Under the pieces are notes generated by a model. The model was not told where the DNA came from and did not search any database. It saw nothing but the letters and a program-made list of their open reading frames with translations. A program made the position numbers and the translations under genes. Positions 1 through 6,523 of a stretch of DNA of 8,183 bases are shown here, piece by piece. Positions within the stretch are counted from its first letter, which is position 1; every line of letters begins with the position of its first letter. The DNA is from Bacillota bacterium (GTDB lineage Bacteria > Bacillota > Clostridia > Oscillospirales > Oscillospiraceae), in contig JAJUHD010000118.1 in the NCBI GenBank assembly GCA_029268085.1, positions 1 to 8,183 on the forward strand. The letters run 5' to 3'.

Positions 1-104
1 CTATTGTGCCCTATGCCGATAACATTATAGCCTCTGCCCGCGAGCTTGCGCGCAGCTGCCAGACCGATGCCGGAAGTAGCACCGGAAATTACAACAGTTT
101 TCAT
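1..104 (-). CDS. Short-chain dehydrogenase/reductase, N-terminal fragment (runs off left edge)
   Basis: Only the first 34 codons are in the window. The translation opens MKTVVISGATSGIGLAAARK, a beta strand followed by the glycine-rich dinucleotide-binding turn of the classical SDR family (TGxxxGIG, here SGATSGIG at residues 7-14 with Ser in place of the first Thr). This predicts a cytosolic NAD(P)-dependent oxidoreductase; the substrate cannot be told because the catalytic Tyr-xxx-Lys lies outside the window. The ATG is preceded by GGAGG at 109-113 (minus strand), spaced four bases. The gene follows the HAAS membrane protein by 40 bases on the same strand with no terminator between them, so it is probably the third gene of the padR operon. 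Family assignment is firm; substrate unknown. Confidence 0.85.
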   Translation of the reverse strand, partial: MKTVVISGATSGIGLAAARKLAGRGYNVIGIGHN

Positions 105-144
105 TTTTCCTCCTTTTCAGCTATACCAAACAAACTGATTTTTA

Positions 145-852
145 TCAGACAAACCAGTTCCAGTGATGCCAGAAGCCCAGAGCTCCGGCCTCAAGCATTA
201 ATACAACCATCGCTATAACAAACAGCACCCCGAACACAGTAACGGACAAGAGCATGACTGTTCTAAGCGTTCTTTTCGTCTTGGCCCGAAACTGCGGGTT
301 CCACGGAAGAGGGGGCAAAGTGTTTCCGGAAATCATGTTTTTATGCCATCTGACGCTCGCCTTTATCATCTGCTTCAAGAACGCGAAGCAGTAAACGGTG
401 GCGGCGCCGAAAATACCCGCAAGTCCGAGTATGGACAGACCGAACAGCAGCGAGCCGGGATAAGGCATATAGGGGATGAGCCCTGCGACATTGAAATATC
501 CGATGAGGGCAATGCCAAGAACTCCGGCGGCCGCAGCGGAAGCCCCAAGTAGGATGTTCCATGCCAAAAACAGAATATAGAACATCGTTTCGAAGATTGC
601 TGTAAAAGCAAGCGCGAACTTCGTAAAGAAGCCGGCTCCTGCACTTGGTTTTCCCGTGTCCTTCAGACCATCGAACTGTGCGGCTATAGTCTTCGGAGAA
701 CCGAGTTTTGCCGCGATTTCCTCCTCCGGATAGCCATCCGCAAGCTTGAAGGCGAAATGCTGTTCATATTCGGAAATAATATCTTCCATATCGGCGACGC
801 TGTTCTTTTTTAGCTCCAATCTCAACTGATCGAGATATTCAGTCTTTGTCAT
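145..852 (-). CDS. HAAS/DUF1700-domain membrane protein
   Basis: A 235-residue protein. Residues 5-62 form a soluble helical domain (opening EYLDQLRLELKK, then EDIISEYEQHF, GYPEEEIAAKLGSPKTIAAQF) typical of the HAAS/DUF1700 family, which is habitually encoded next to PadR regulators in Bacillota. After a short linker come hydrophobic stretches at about 78-120 (probably two membrane passes), 132-160 and 198-221, then a short Trp/His-rich tail ending GFWHHWNWFV. The start is supported by AAAGGAG at 860-866 and by a 14-base overlap with the end of padR, implying translational coupling. Known family members are thought to be membrane-associated regulators or sensors, but no biochemical role is established, and nothing here identifies the signal. 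An SDR gene follows, presumably co-expressed. Confidence 0.85.
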   Translation of the reverse strand: MTKTEYLDQLRLELKKNSVADMEDIISEYEQHFAFKLADGYPEEEIAAKLGSPKTIAAQFDGLKDTGKPSAGAGFFTKFALAFTAIFETMFYILFLAWNILLGASAAAAGVLGIALIGYFNVAGLIPYMPYPGSLLFGLSILGLAGIFGAATVYCFAFLKQMIKASVRWHKNMISGNTLPPLPWNPQFRAKTKRTLRTVMLLSVTVFGVLFVIAMVVLMLEAGALGFWHHWNWFV

Positions 853-1165
853 CTTTATTCTCCTTTAAAAGCGATTCTACAGTTTTTGCAAATTTCAGAT
901 AATCGGTGCGGTCGGCATCGTATGTGCTTTTCCCAAGCTCTGTAAGCGAATAGTATTTTCTCGGCGGCCCGCCGCTTTCCTCAGAAAGGTATGTGGTCAC
1001 AAGCCCGTCGCTCTTAAGCTTCCGCAGGATCGGATAGACCGTACCGTCGGCGATGTCGATGCGCTTGGACAGATATTCCGAGATTTCATAGCCGTACCAG
1101 TCCTGACGCTTGAGCATTGAAAGCACGCACAGCTCCAGTACGCCTTTTTTATACTGTGTATTCAA
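839..1165 (-). CDS. PadR-family transcriptional regulator, TTG start
   Basis: A 108-residue winged-helix protein of the short PadR type. Visible family hallmarks are LELCVLSMLKRQDWYGYEI (residues 10-28, helix 1-2), IADGTVYPILRKLKSDGLV (recognition helix region, about 38-56) and GPPRKYYSLTELG (the beta wing, about 66-78), followed by a C-terminal dimerisation helix. PadR proteins are DNA-binding repressors that often control their own operon and respond to small molecules or envelope stress. The start codon is TTG (1165-1163): no in-frame ATG lies nearby, and GGAGG at 1172-1176 sits six bases before it. Its stop overlaps the start of the HAAS gene. The promoter region upstream carries inverted repeats, suggesting autoregulation. 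The inducing ligand cannot be read from the sequence. Confidence 0.93.
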   Translation of the reverse strand: MNTQYKKGVLELCVLSMLKRQDWYGYEISEYLSKRIDIADGTVYPILRKLKSDGLVTTYLSEESGGPPRKYYSLTELGKSTYDADRTDYLKFAKTVESLLKENKDDKD

Positions 1166-1171
1166 ATATGT

Positions 1172-1179
1172 CCTCCTTT
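1172..1179 (-). promoter_or_regulatory. Ribosome binding site that fixes the padR TTG start
   Basis: Read on the minus strand this is AAAGGAGG, a near-perfect Shine-Dalgarno sequence, six bases before TTG at 1165-1163. It is the reason for choosing the TTG start, which agrees with the usual N-terminus of short PadR proteins. Confidence 0.85.
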
Positions 1180-1191
1180 AAACAAAAATCC

Positions 1192-1246
1192 AATAGTATA
1201 TCAAATCTACTATTAAATAATATATACTAGTTTTGTAATTTGTCAA
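1192..1246 (-). promoter_or_regulatory. padR operon promoter with overlapping inverted repeats (candidate PadR operator)
   Basis: On the minus strand, TTGACA (1246-1241) and TATTAT (1222-1217) are separated by 18 bases, a good sigma-A promoter. Two perfect inverted repeats overlap or follow it: TAGTATAT (1194-1201) with ATATACTA (1222-1229), 20 bases apart, and AATAGTA (1192-1198) with TACTATT (1208-1214), nine bases apart. AT-rich dyads around the -10 element are typical PadR operators, so autorepression is likely; that the repeats bind this PadR is inference. Confidence 0.65.
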
Positions 1247-1334
1247 GGGCCTTCTTGAAAAATGCTGTTTTATTTTATCCTCACGCCATATTTCGGTAAT
1301 CATCGCGGACATTTTGGAATAGAATACATAGGAA

Positions 1335-1390
1335 CAAGGGGGTTCGCCGGACGGAGCTGACAACAGGCTCTGGAGGCAGCCCCCCACTTG
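1335..1390 (+). promoter_or_regulatory. Long imperfect stem-loop in the asnB leader
   Basis: The segment can fold as one extended hairpin: CAAG (1335-1338) with CTTG (1387-1390), GGGG (1339-1342) with CCCC (1382-1385), GCC (1346-1348) with GGC (1375-1377), and CGGAGC (1352-1357) with GCTCTG (1367-1372), closing a nine-base loop TGACAACAG. It ends four bases before the asnB Shine-Dalgarno AAGGAG (1395-1400) and has no U-tract, so it is not a terminator. It could modulate translation initiation or mRNA stability. It does not match any riboswitch class I recognise, and it lacks T-box elements. In the rest of the 1166-1407 gap I find no convincing -35/-10 pair for asnB; TAGAAT at 1320-1325 is a weak -10 candidate. 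Confidence 0.45.
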
Positions 1391-1407
1391 ATGCAAGGAG
1401 AATATTT

Positions 1408-3252
1408 ATGTGCGGGATAGCAGGCTTCTGCGGCTTTCAGCAAAACTTCACCGACAACTATAAATACTGGGCAAAGATACTCGTCGATATGAGAAAGTCG
1501 ATCTCCCACCGCGGCAGCGACAATACTGGCGAATACTTAGTGCCCCATCTTGGATTCGGGCACACGCGGCTCTCTATCAGGGATCTAAACTGCGGCGCAC
1601 AGCCCATCATCAGGGAGAAAAACGGCAGCAGATATGTAATAATTTACAATGGTGAGATTTATAACACAGACGAACTTAAATCGGAGCTAATCTCTGCGGG
1701 CTACGTTTTCGAGACCACGACGGACACCGAGGTCATTCTCTATTCCTATATGCACTGGGGCATCGACTTTGTCGACAAGCTTAATGGAATCTTCGCCTTT
1801 GCGATATGGGACGAGGCCTGCGAATGCCTTCTGCTTTATCGTGACAGGTTCGGCATAAAACCTCTGTTCTATGCCATAAGAAACGATATCCTCATATTCG
1901 GCTCGGAAATCAAGGCGCTATTCTGTCACCCTTATGTTATACCAAGCGCAAATACGGACAGTTACAGGGAAATCTTTGGCATCGGTCCGGCGCGGACGGC
2001 GGGAAACGGTGTGTTTAAAAACGTATTTGAGCTCAAACCCGGGCATTATGCCGTTTTTGACAAAGACGGGTTTTCCGAAACGCAATACTGGGAGCTGCAA
2101 AGCTGCAAACACACGGACAGCTATATGGAGACTGTCAAAAAGGTGTCTTTCCTCGTAAGGGATGCGATAACAAGACAGATGGTTTCGGATGTACCCGTGT
2201 GCAGCTTCCTCTCCGGCGGGCTGGATTCGAGCATCGTAACAGCCGTCGCGTCAAAGTATCTTGCGGAAAGCGGTTCGTCCCTCAACACATTTTCGTTCGA
2301 TTTCCGGCAGAACGAGATCTTTTTTGAGGCGAATGCCTTTCAGCCCGAGCGAGACAGACCCTATGTCGACGAGATGCTTTTAAATTACAGGACGAATCAC
2401 AGCTATCTGGAATGCGACGAGGCCGATCTTGTGGAGCTTCTTATTCCCGCTGTGGACGCAAAGGATCTGCCCGGCATGGCGGATGTGGACGCTTCCCTGC
2501 TGTATTTCTGCCGGCTCGTGAAGCAGCGCAACAAGGTCGTTCTGACCGGCGAATGCGCCGACGAGGTCTTCGGCGGTTACCCATGGTTCTACAGGGAGGA
2601 ACTTGTAAATACAGACGGCTTCCCGTGGTCGCGTGACCTTGAGACTCGAACGCTGCTGCTCCGCGACGATTTTGTGAAGGAGCTTCAGCTAGAAGATTAT
2701 GTTCGCGCACGTTATGAGGAATCATTAAAGGCGGTTCCCGTTCTTGACGGAGAAAAGAAAAGGGAACGCAGACGCAGGGAGATAGCTTATCTGAATATCA
2801 AATGGTTCATGCAGACGCTGCTCGACCGCATGGACAGAGCGAGTATGTACTCCGGACTCGAAGCGCGCGTACCCTTTGCCGACCACCGCATCGTAGAGTA
2901 CCTTTTCAACGTACCGTGGGGAATGAAATATCGTGAAAAAAAGGAAAAATCTCTCCTGCGCGAGGCGTGCCGCGACCTTCTGCCCGAAAGGATACTTTAC
3001 CGCAAGAAAAGTCCCTATCCAAAAACCTACAACCCGAATTATGAGCGCCTCCTCTCGGAAAAGCTCGTCAAAATCGTTTCCAACCCCGGCGCTCCCCTTA
3101 ACGCCTTTGTTGATAAAAAGAAGGTGCTTGAGTTTACTAAATCGCCCTCAGAATACGGAAAGCCGTGGTTCGGGCAGCTCATGGCAGGGCCTCAGCTCAT
3201 GGCCTATTTGATACAAGTCAATTACTGGCTGGAAAAATACAGGCTGATATGA
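1408..3252 (+). CDS. asnB: Asparagine synthetase, glutamine-hydrolysing
   Basis: A 614-residue class II amidotransferase that makes asparagine from aspartate, glutamine and ATP in the cytosol. The N-terminal glutaminase domain (about 1-215) has the nucleophile Cys2 (MCGIAGFCG, exposed after Met removal), HTRLSI (52-57), YNGE (80-83) and TTDTEV (104-109), the residues that bind glutamine. The synthetase domain (about 235-610) has the pyrophosphate loop SGGLDSS (269-275), GECADEVFGGY (381-391), MYSGLEARVPF (480-490) and the conserved Lys in KEKSLLREA (512-520). All catalytic elements are present, so it should be active. AAGGAG at 1395-1400 supports the ATG. It appears to be monocistronic: padR diverges upstream and a separate promoter starts the next unit downstream. 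AsnB homologues also work in peptide or polysaccharide modification, but no such partner genes are visible, so housekeeping asparagine supply is the simplest reading. Confidence 0.95.
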   Translation: MCGIAGFCGFQQNFTDNYKYWAKILVDMRKSISHRGSDNTGEYLVPHLGFGHTRLSIRDLNCGAQPIIREKNGSRYVIIYNGEIYNTDELKSELISAGYVFETTTDTEVILYSYMHWGIDFVDKLNGIFAFAIWDEACECLLLYRDRFGIKPLFYAIRNDILIFGSEIKALFCHPYVIPSANTDSYREIFGIGPARTAGNGVFKNVFELKPGHYAVFDKDGFSETQYWELQSCKHTDSYMETVKKVSFLVRDAITRQMVSDVPVCSFLSGGLDSSIVTAVASKYLAESGSSLNTFSFDFRQNEIFFEANAFQPERDRPYVDEMLLNYRTNHSYLECDEADLVELLIPAVDAKDLPGMADVDASLLYFCRLVKQRNKVVLTGECADEVFGGYPWFYREELVNTDGFPWSRDLETRTLLLRDDFVKELQLEDYVRARYEESLKAVPVLDGEKKRERRRREIAYLNIKWFMQTLLDRMDRASMYSGLEARVPFADHRIVEYLFNVPWGMKYREKKEKSLLREACRDLLPERILYRKKSPYPKTYNPNYERLLSEKLVKIVSNPGAPLNAFVDKKKVLEFTKSPSEYGKPWFGQLMAGPQLMAYLIQVNYWLEKYRLI

Positions 3253-3267
3253 TAAATAGAAACCGTC

Positions 3268-3296
3268 ACATTTTAGCCCGCTAATGAGTAAAATGT
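3268..3296 (+). terminator. AT-rich hairpin after asnB, weak terminator candidate
   Basis: ACATTTTA (3268-3275) pairs perfectly with TAAAATGT (3289-3296) around a 13-base loop that contains a competing TTAGC/GCTAA dyad. It lies 16 bases after the asnB stop but is not followed by a T-run, so it may only be a 3'-end stabilising or processing hairpin. Confidence 0.3.
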
Positions 3297-3359
3297 ATAA
3301 GCAGATAATCTTTAAGTACCTGTGCTGGTTGTGAGTTTTTCCGAAATTTATAAAAAATC

Positions 3360-3389
3360 TTGACAATCAAAAAAACTCGTGCCTATAAT
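3360..3389 (+). promoter_or_regulatory. Consensus promoter of the trpXYZ T-box leader
   Basis: Perfect -35 TTGACA (3360-3365) and perfect -10 TATAAT (3384-3389) with 18 bases between them. Transcription should start around 3396, some 15 bases before T-box stem I. A strong constitutive promoter ahead of an attenuator is the usual T-box arrangement. Confidence 0.88.
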
Positions 3390-3410
3390 CAATCCATAAT
3401 CCAAAACCAT

Positions 3411-3669
3411 TGACGAAGAGTAGTAACCGGCATTAACCAATCCAAAGAGAGCCCCCGGCGGTGTGAAAGGGGCGGTTGGATGTTCGGCGAATGGACTTCG
3501 GAGGGCGGACCGAAAGGGCTTTCAGCTCAAGTAGGCTCCGACGGGTATCCCTCCCGTTATCAGCCGGGGACACGCATGATGGTGCGTGAAGCGAGTGGGC
3601 GCGAAAGCGTCAATTTGGGTGGTATCGCAGGAGTTTGGCTCTTGTCCCATGTGGGGCATGAGCTTTTTT
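3411..3669 (+). promoter_or_regulatory. T-box riboswitch, specifier UGG (tryptophan)
   Basis: A tRNA-sensing leader of the Bacillota type. Stem I begins with CGAAG (3414-3418) pairing with CTTCG (3496-3500). The specifier loop has the conserved AGTAGTA (3419-3425) on its 5' side and TGG at 3492-3494, followed by the customary A, on its 3' side. Distal stem I shows AGAGAG (3446-3451) and the GGTGTGAAAG loop region (3460-3469), closed by GCCCC/GGGGC. The T-box proper, GGGTGGTATCGCAG (3617-3630), contains TGGT (3620-3623) to pair with the tRNA acceptor end; GCGA (3601-3604) can pair with TCGC (3625-3628) as the antiterminator helix. An intrinsic terminator follows. UGG means that uncharged tRNA-Trp should allow read-through into the transporter genes. 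The T-box identity is seen directly; the exact specifier rests on my hand fold. Confidence 0.92.
3638..3669 (+). terminator. T-box attenuator terminator
   Basis: A hairpin with arms GCTC...TGTCCC (3638-3648) and GGGGCA..GAGC (3653-3663) is followed by six T (3664-3669). It begins about eight bases after the T-box sequence. GGGGCA (3653-3658) can also pair with TGCCCC (3673-3678) just past the U-tract, an alternative that would break the terminator. Confidence 0.82.
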
Positions 3670-3752
3670 GTTTGCCCCGCAAAAGGATGAGCAGGCTTTG
3701 AGAATCGGTCTCTTACCTTTAGGACCGTCCATCACGCCCAAAAATCACTTTT

Positions 3753-3757
3753 GGAGG
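3753..3757 (+). promoter_or_regulatory. Ribosome binding site that fixes the trpX start, partly inside a small hairpin
   Basis: GGAGG lies nine bases before ATG 3767, selecting that start over an in-frame upstream codon at 3668 that would place the T-box terminator tail inside the gene. CCAAAA (3738-3743) can pair with TTTTGG (3749-3754) across a five-base loop, covering the first two G of the site. Confidence 0.8.
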
Positions 3758-3766
3758 AATATTATT

Positions 3767-4807
3767 ATGAAAAAAGCAAACAAAATCGTCGCAGCCGTCC
3801 TTGCTCTTGTTCTCGCATTCAGTTTTGCCGCCTGTTCCAAAACCCCACCTGCGGCATCGGAATCTCCCGCCGCGTCTGCCGAAGCCTCTCCCGCCGCAGC
3901 CGACGTCAAGATCGGCATCCTTCAGTTCGCGACACACGCAAGCCTTTACGACTGCTACACAGGTATTCTTGAGGGGCTCAAGAACGAGGGCTTTGAAGAC
4001 GGCAAGACCTGTACCATCGAATATGTCGACGGTCAGGGGGAGGCCGAAACGAACAGCCTCGCCGCTTCGAATTTTGTAACGAAGGGCTACGACATCATAA
4101 TCGCGATTGCAACTCCCGCAGCCACGACCTCTTACGCCGCAGCAAAGGATGCGGGCATCCCTGTCGTCTTCTCCGCCTGCTCAGACCCTGTCGCCGCTGG
4201 ACTTGTCGAGTCCCTTGAAGCTCCCAATACGGGCGCGACCGGTACGAGCGACAGCCTGAACTTTGATGCCCAGCTCAAGATGATCCGCGCCTTCATGCCT
4301 GACGCGAAGAAGGTCGGCGTCCTCTATACGACCAGCGAGGCAAACTCCGTCTCCCAGCTCAAGAAGCTTACCGAGCTCGCTCCGACCTACGGCTTTGAAA
4401 TAGTCTCCGTCGGCGTAACAGACGCTTCAGAGGTCGCTGCCGGCGCTGCCTCCCTCGTTTCTCAGGGCGTCGACTGCATAAACAACCTTACCGATAATAA
4501 CGTCGTCAACAATCTCTCCGTCGTAACGAATGCCGCCGATCCCGCTGGTATTCCGATTTTCGGCTCCGAAAAGCAGCAGGTTGCGCAGTACGGCTGCGTC
4601 GCTTCCGAATCTCTTGACTATGTCGCTCTCGGCGTAACGACCGGCGAGATGGCGGGCAAAATACTCAAGGGTGCAGACCCCAAAACCATGCCGGTTTCAG
4701 TCGTAACCGATTCCAAGCCCGTCTATTCCCTCAAAAACATGGAGAAGTTCGGCCTCACCCTACCCTCGGATTACAGCTCCGCAGCAAATATGGACGAAGA
4801 AAAGTAA
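3767..4807 (+). CDS. trpX: Tryptophan ABC transporter substrate-binding lipoprotein (TrpX type)
   Basis: A 346-residue lipoprotein of the ABC_sub_bind (PF04392-type) family. Residues 1-22 are a lipoprotein signal peptide (MKKANK, hydrophobic core, FAAC) with the lipidated Cys at 23, then an Ala/Ser/Pro/Glu linker to about 45. The two-lobed binding domain runs from VKIGILQFATHASL to the end, with IIAIATPAATTSYAAA (about 111-126), PVVFSACSDPVAAGLV (132-147) and KKVGVLYTTSEANS (181-194) typical of this family. It should capture the ligand outside the membrane and deliver it to the permease encoded 25 bases downstream. Tryptophan as ligand is inferred from the UGG T-box upstream and from the known co-occurrence of Trp T-boxes with trpXYZ; the protein fold alone would not separate Trp from other aromatic or branched substrates. 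The ATG at 3767 is chosen for its GGAGG and signal peptide. Confidence 0.85.
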   Translation: MKKANKIVAAVLALVLAFSFAACSKTPPAASESPAASAEASPAAADVKIGILQFATHASLYDCYTGILEGLKNEGFEDGKTCTIEYVDGQGEAETNSLAASNFVTKGYDIIIAIATPAATTSYAAAKDAGIPVVFSACSDPVAAGLVESLEAPNTGATGTSDSLNFDAQLKMIRAFMPDAKKVGVLYTTSEANSVSQLKKLTELAPTYGFEIVSVGVTDASEVAAGAASLVSQGVDCINNLTDNNVVNNLSVVTNAADPAGIPIFGSEKQQVAQYGCVASESLDYVALGVTTGEMAGKILKGADPKTMPVSVVTDSKPVYSLKNMEKFGLTLPSDYSSAANMDEEK

Positions 4808-4832
4808 TTATTATAAAGCAGGTGGTTATACA

Positions 4833-5723
4833 ATGGCTTTAGGCCTGATAGAGACCGTTTTCCGCGAAGGCTTCATCTACGCCCTTATGGCTATGGGCGT
4901 CCTCATAACGTATAAGATACTCGATTTCCCCGATCTCTCGGTGGACGGCACCTTCCCGCTCGGCGGCTGCGTTGCGGCTGCGCTCATCACTTTGGGCGCA
5001 AACCCGTGGCTAGTTTTGATTGCCGCATTCCTCGCGGGCGCGTGCATGGGAAGCATAACGGGGCTTTTGCACGTAAAGCTCGGCATAACCGACCTGCTCT
5101 CCGGTATACTCGTCATGACCGCCTCGTGGTCTGTAAACCTTATAATCACAGGCGGAACGGCGATTTATCAGTTCTTTAAGCTCCCGACCATATTCAATTC
5201 AGGTGTAGCTAAGGCTTTGCCCGGTGCTATTTTTGACCACAGGCAGCTCATCATTGTTTTTCTGCTTACCGTGATTGTCAAGGTTTTTTTAGATCTGTTC
5301 CTTAAGACGAAATCCGGTCTTCTGCTCCGTGCGGGCGGTGACAACAGCCGTTTCGTGACGAGTCTCGGCCAAAACCCCGGTAATGTCAAAATACTTGGAC
5401 TTGCGATCGGCAACGGCTGCACGGCCCTCGCGGGCTGCGTCCTCGCCCAGCTCAACGAAAACGCAGACGTAAACGCCGGCAAAGGCATGGTAGTTATGGC
5501 GCTTGCTGCTGTCATAATCGGCACAGGCATCTTCCGAAGGCTCAGCTTCATGAAGCTTACGACAATGGCAGTCTGCGGCGCAATACTTTACAAGGCCTGC
5601 CTTCAGGCAGCGCTCCTGCTCGGTCTGCCATCTACCTATCTTAAGCTCCTAATGGCGGTCCTCCTTACGATCTCCATAGTTTCGCAGAAGCTCGGAAAGA
5701 AAGGCGGTGCCGCTCATGCCTGA
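4833..5723 (+). CDS. trpY: Tryptophan ABC transporter permease (TrpY type)
   Basis: A 296-residue, very hydrophobic integral membrane protein of the BPD_transp_2 (LivH/LivM-like) permease family. Hydrophobic segments are visible at about 13-30, 43-55, 58-80, 88-107, 138-155, 187-207, 218-235 and 243-284. The cytoplasmic stretch LLRAGGDNSRFVTSLGQNPG (164-183) before the segment starting VKILGLAIGN corresponds to the loop that contacts the ATPase in this family. The early motif ILDFPDLSVDGTFPLGG (29-45) is characteristic of this ligand class of permeases. It starts 25 bases after trpX with AGGTGG at 4820-4825, and its last codons overlap the ATPase start, so the subunits are translationally coupled. 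A single permease gene implies a homodimeric channel. Substrate inferred from the Trp T-box. Confidence 0.85.
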   Translation: MALGLIETVFREGFIYALMAMGVLITYKILDFPDLSVDGTFPLGGCVAAALITLGANPWLVLIAAFLAGACMGSITGLLHVKLGITDLLSGILVMTASWSVNLIITGGTAIYQFFKLPTIFNSGVAKALPGAIFDHRQLIIVFLLTVIVKVFLDLFLKTKSGLLLRAGGDNSRFVTSLGQNPGNVKILGLAIGNGCTALAGCVLAQLNENADVNAGKGMVVMALAAVIIGTGIFRRLSFMKLTTMAVCGAILYKACLQAALLLGLPSTYLKLLMAVLLTISIVSQKLGKKGGAAHA

Positions 5724-6513
5724 AGAAACCACCCGTCCGCTCGTTGAGCTAAGCCACATCAGGAAGGTATTTAACGAAGGCTCCGTCAATGAAGCTCTCC
5801 TGTTTGACAATTTTTGCTTTGCCGTTGAAAAAGGACAGTTCATCTCGATAGTCGGCTCTAACGGCAGCGGAAAAACAACGCTCCTGAACCTCATCTGCGG
5901 CAGCCTGACACCCGACAGCGGCGCCATTCTCCTTGATGGGAACGATATCTCCAAAATGCCCGAGTATAAACGCTCCAGAGTTATCGGCAGGGTCTTTCAG
6001 GATCCCTCGACAGGAGCCTGTCCAAGCCTTACGATACTGGAGAATATGGCTCTCGCCGACAATAAGGGCAAACGCTACGGTCTTACGCCCGGCGTTTCTA
6101 AAAAACGCATCGATTTTTACAGGCAGCAGCTCGAGATGCTCCATCTCGGTCTTGAGGACAAAATCAATATGCCCGTTGGTCTCCTCTCTGGCGGACAGCG
6201 TCAGGCGCTCGCCCTGCTTATTTCGACCCTCACGCCCATTGATCTTCTCATCCTCGACGAGCACACAGCGGCCCTCGATCCAAAGTCCTCGGAAAACGTT
6301 ATGGAGCTTACGGACAGGTTTGTCCGCGAAAAAAAGCTAACCGCGGTCATGGTGACGCATAACCTCCGCTACGCCGTCGAATACGGCAACAGGCTTATCA
6401 TGATGCACAAGGGCACAATTGTTAAGGACGCCGCATATCATGAAAAGGATGGCTGTACCGTTGATGACCTCCTTAAAATCTTCAACGAAATCTCTATCGA
6501 ATGCGGAAACTGA
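5716..6513 (+). CDS. trpZ: Tryptophan ABC transporter ATP-binding protein (TrpZ type)
   Basis: A 265-residue cytoplasmic ATPase that powers the TrpY channel. All nucleotide-binding motifs are intact: Walker A GSNGSGKTT (47-55), Q-loop GRVFQDP with Gln95, signature LSGGQ (157-161), Walker B LLILDE (177-182) with catalytic Glu182, D-loop ALDP, and the switch His215 in MVTHN. The signature arrangement is LLSGGQRQALALLIS. I chose ATG 5716, which overlaps the trpY stop by eight bases and has AAAGGCGG about eight bases before it, over an in-frame GTG at 5707 that would leave almost no spacing. It is the last gene of the unit and is followed after 10 bases by a strong terminator. ATPase identity is certain; the tryptophan role comes from the operon and its T-box. 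Confidence 0.92.
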   Translation: MPEETTRPLVELSHIRKVFNEGSVNEALLFDNFCFAVEKGQFISIVGSNGSGKTTLLNLICGSLTPDSGAILLDGNDISKMPEYKRSRVIGRVFQDPSTGACPSLTILENMALADNKGKRYGLTPGVSKKRIDFYRQQLEMLHLGLEDKINMPVGLLSGGQRQALALLISTLTPIDLLILDEHTAALDPKSSENVMELTDRFVREKKLTAVMVTHNLRYAVEYGNRLIMMHKGTIVKDAAYHEKDGCTVDDLLKIFNEISIECGN

Positions 6514-6523
6514 TTATTTTTCA

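Noticed and set aside
1247..1407. Asn-specific T-box upstream of asnB
   Set aside because: No GGGTGG-type T-box core, no AGTAGTA or AGAGAG landmarks and no terminator with a U-tract are present, although the segment is structured.
3480..3701. Plus-strand open frame of 73 codons
   Set aside because: It lies entirely within the T-box leader, has no ribosome binding site and reads through the terminator; the RNA structure explains the sequence.
3668..3766. N-terminal extension of trpX by 33 codons
   Set aside because: It would begin inside the T-box terminator's U-tract region, has no ribosome binding site, and would bury the lipoprotein signal peptide that starts at 3767.
5168..5551. Minus-strand open frame of 127 codons
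   Set aside because: It is antisense to trpY; composition mirrors the membrane protein and no family resemblance is seen.
5707..5715. GTG start for trpZ three codons earlier
   Set aside because: The nearest Shine-Dalgarno-like bases would leave only about two bases of spacing; ATG 5716 is better placed.
5749..6264. Minus-strand open frame of 171 codons
   Set aside because: It is the antisense of the trpZ ATPase, whose motifs are all intact; no ribosome binding site or recognisable protein.
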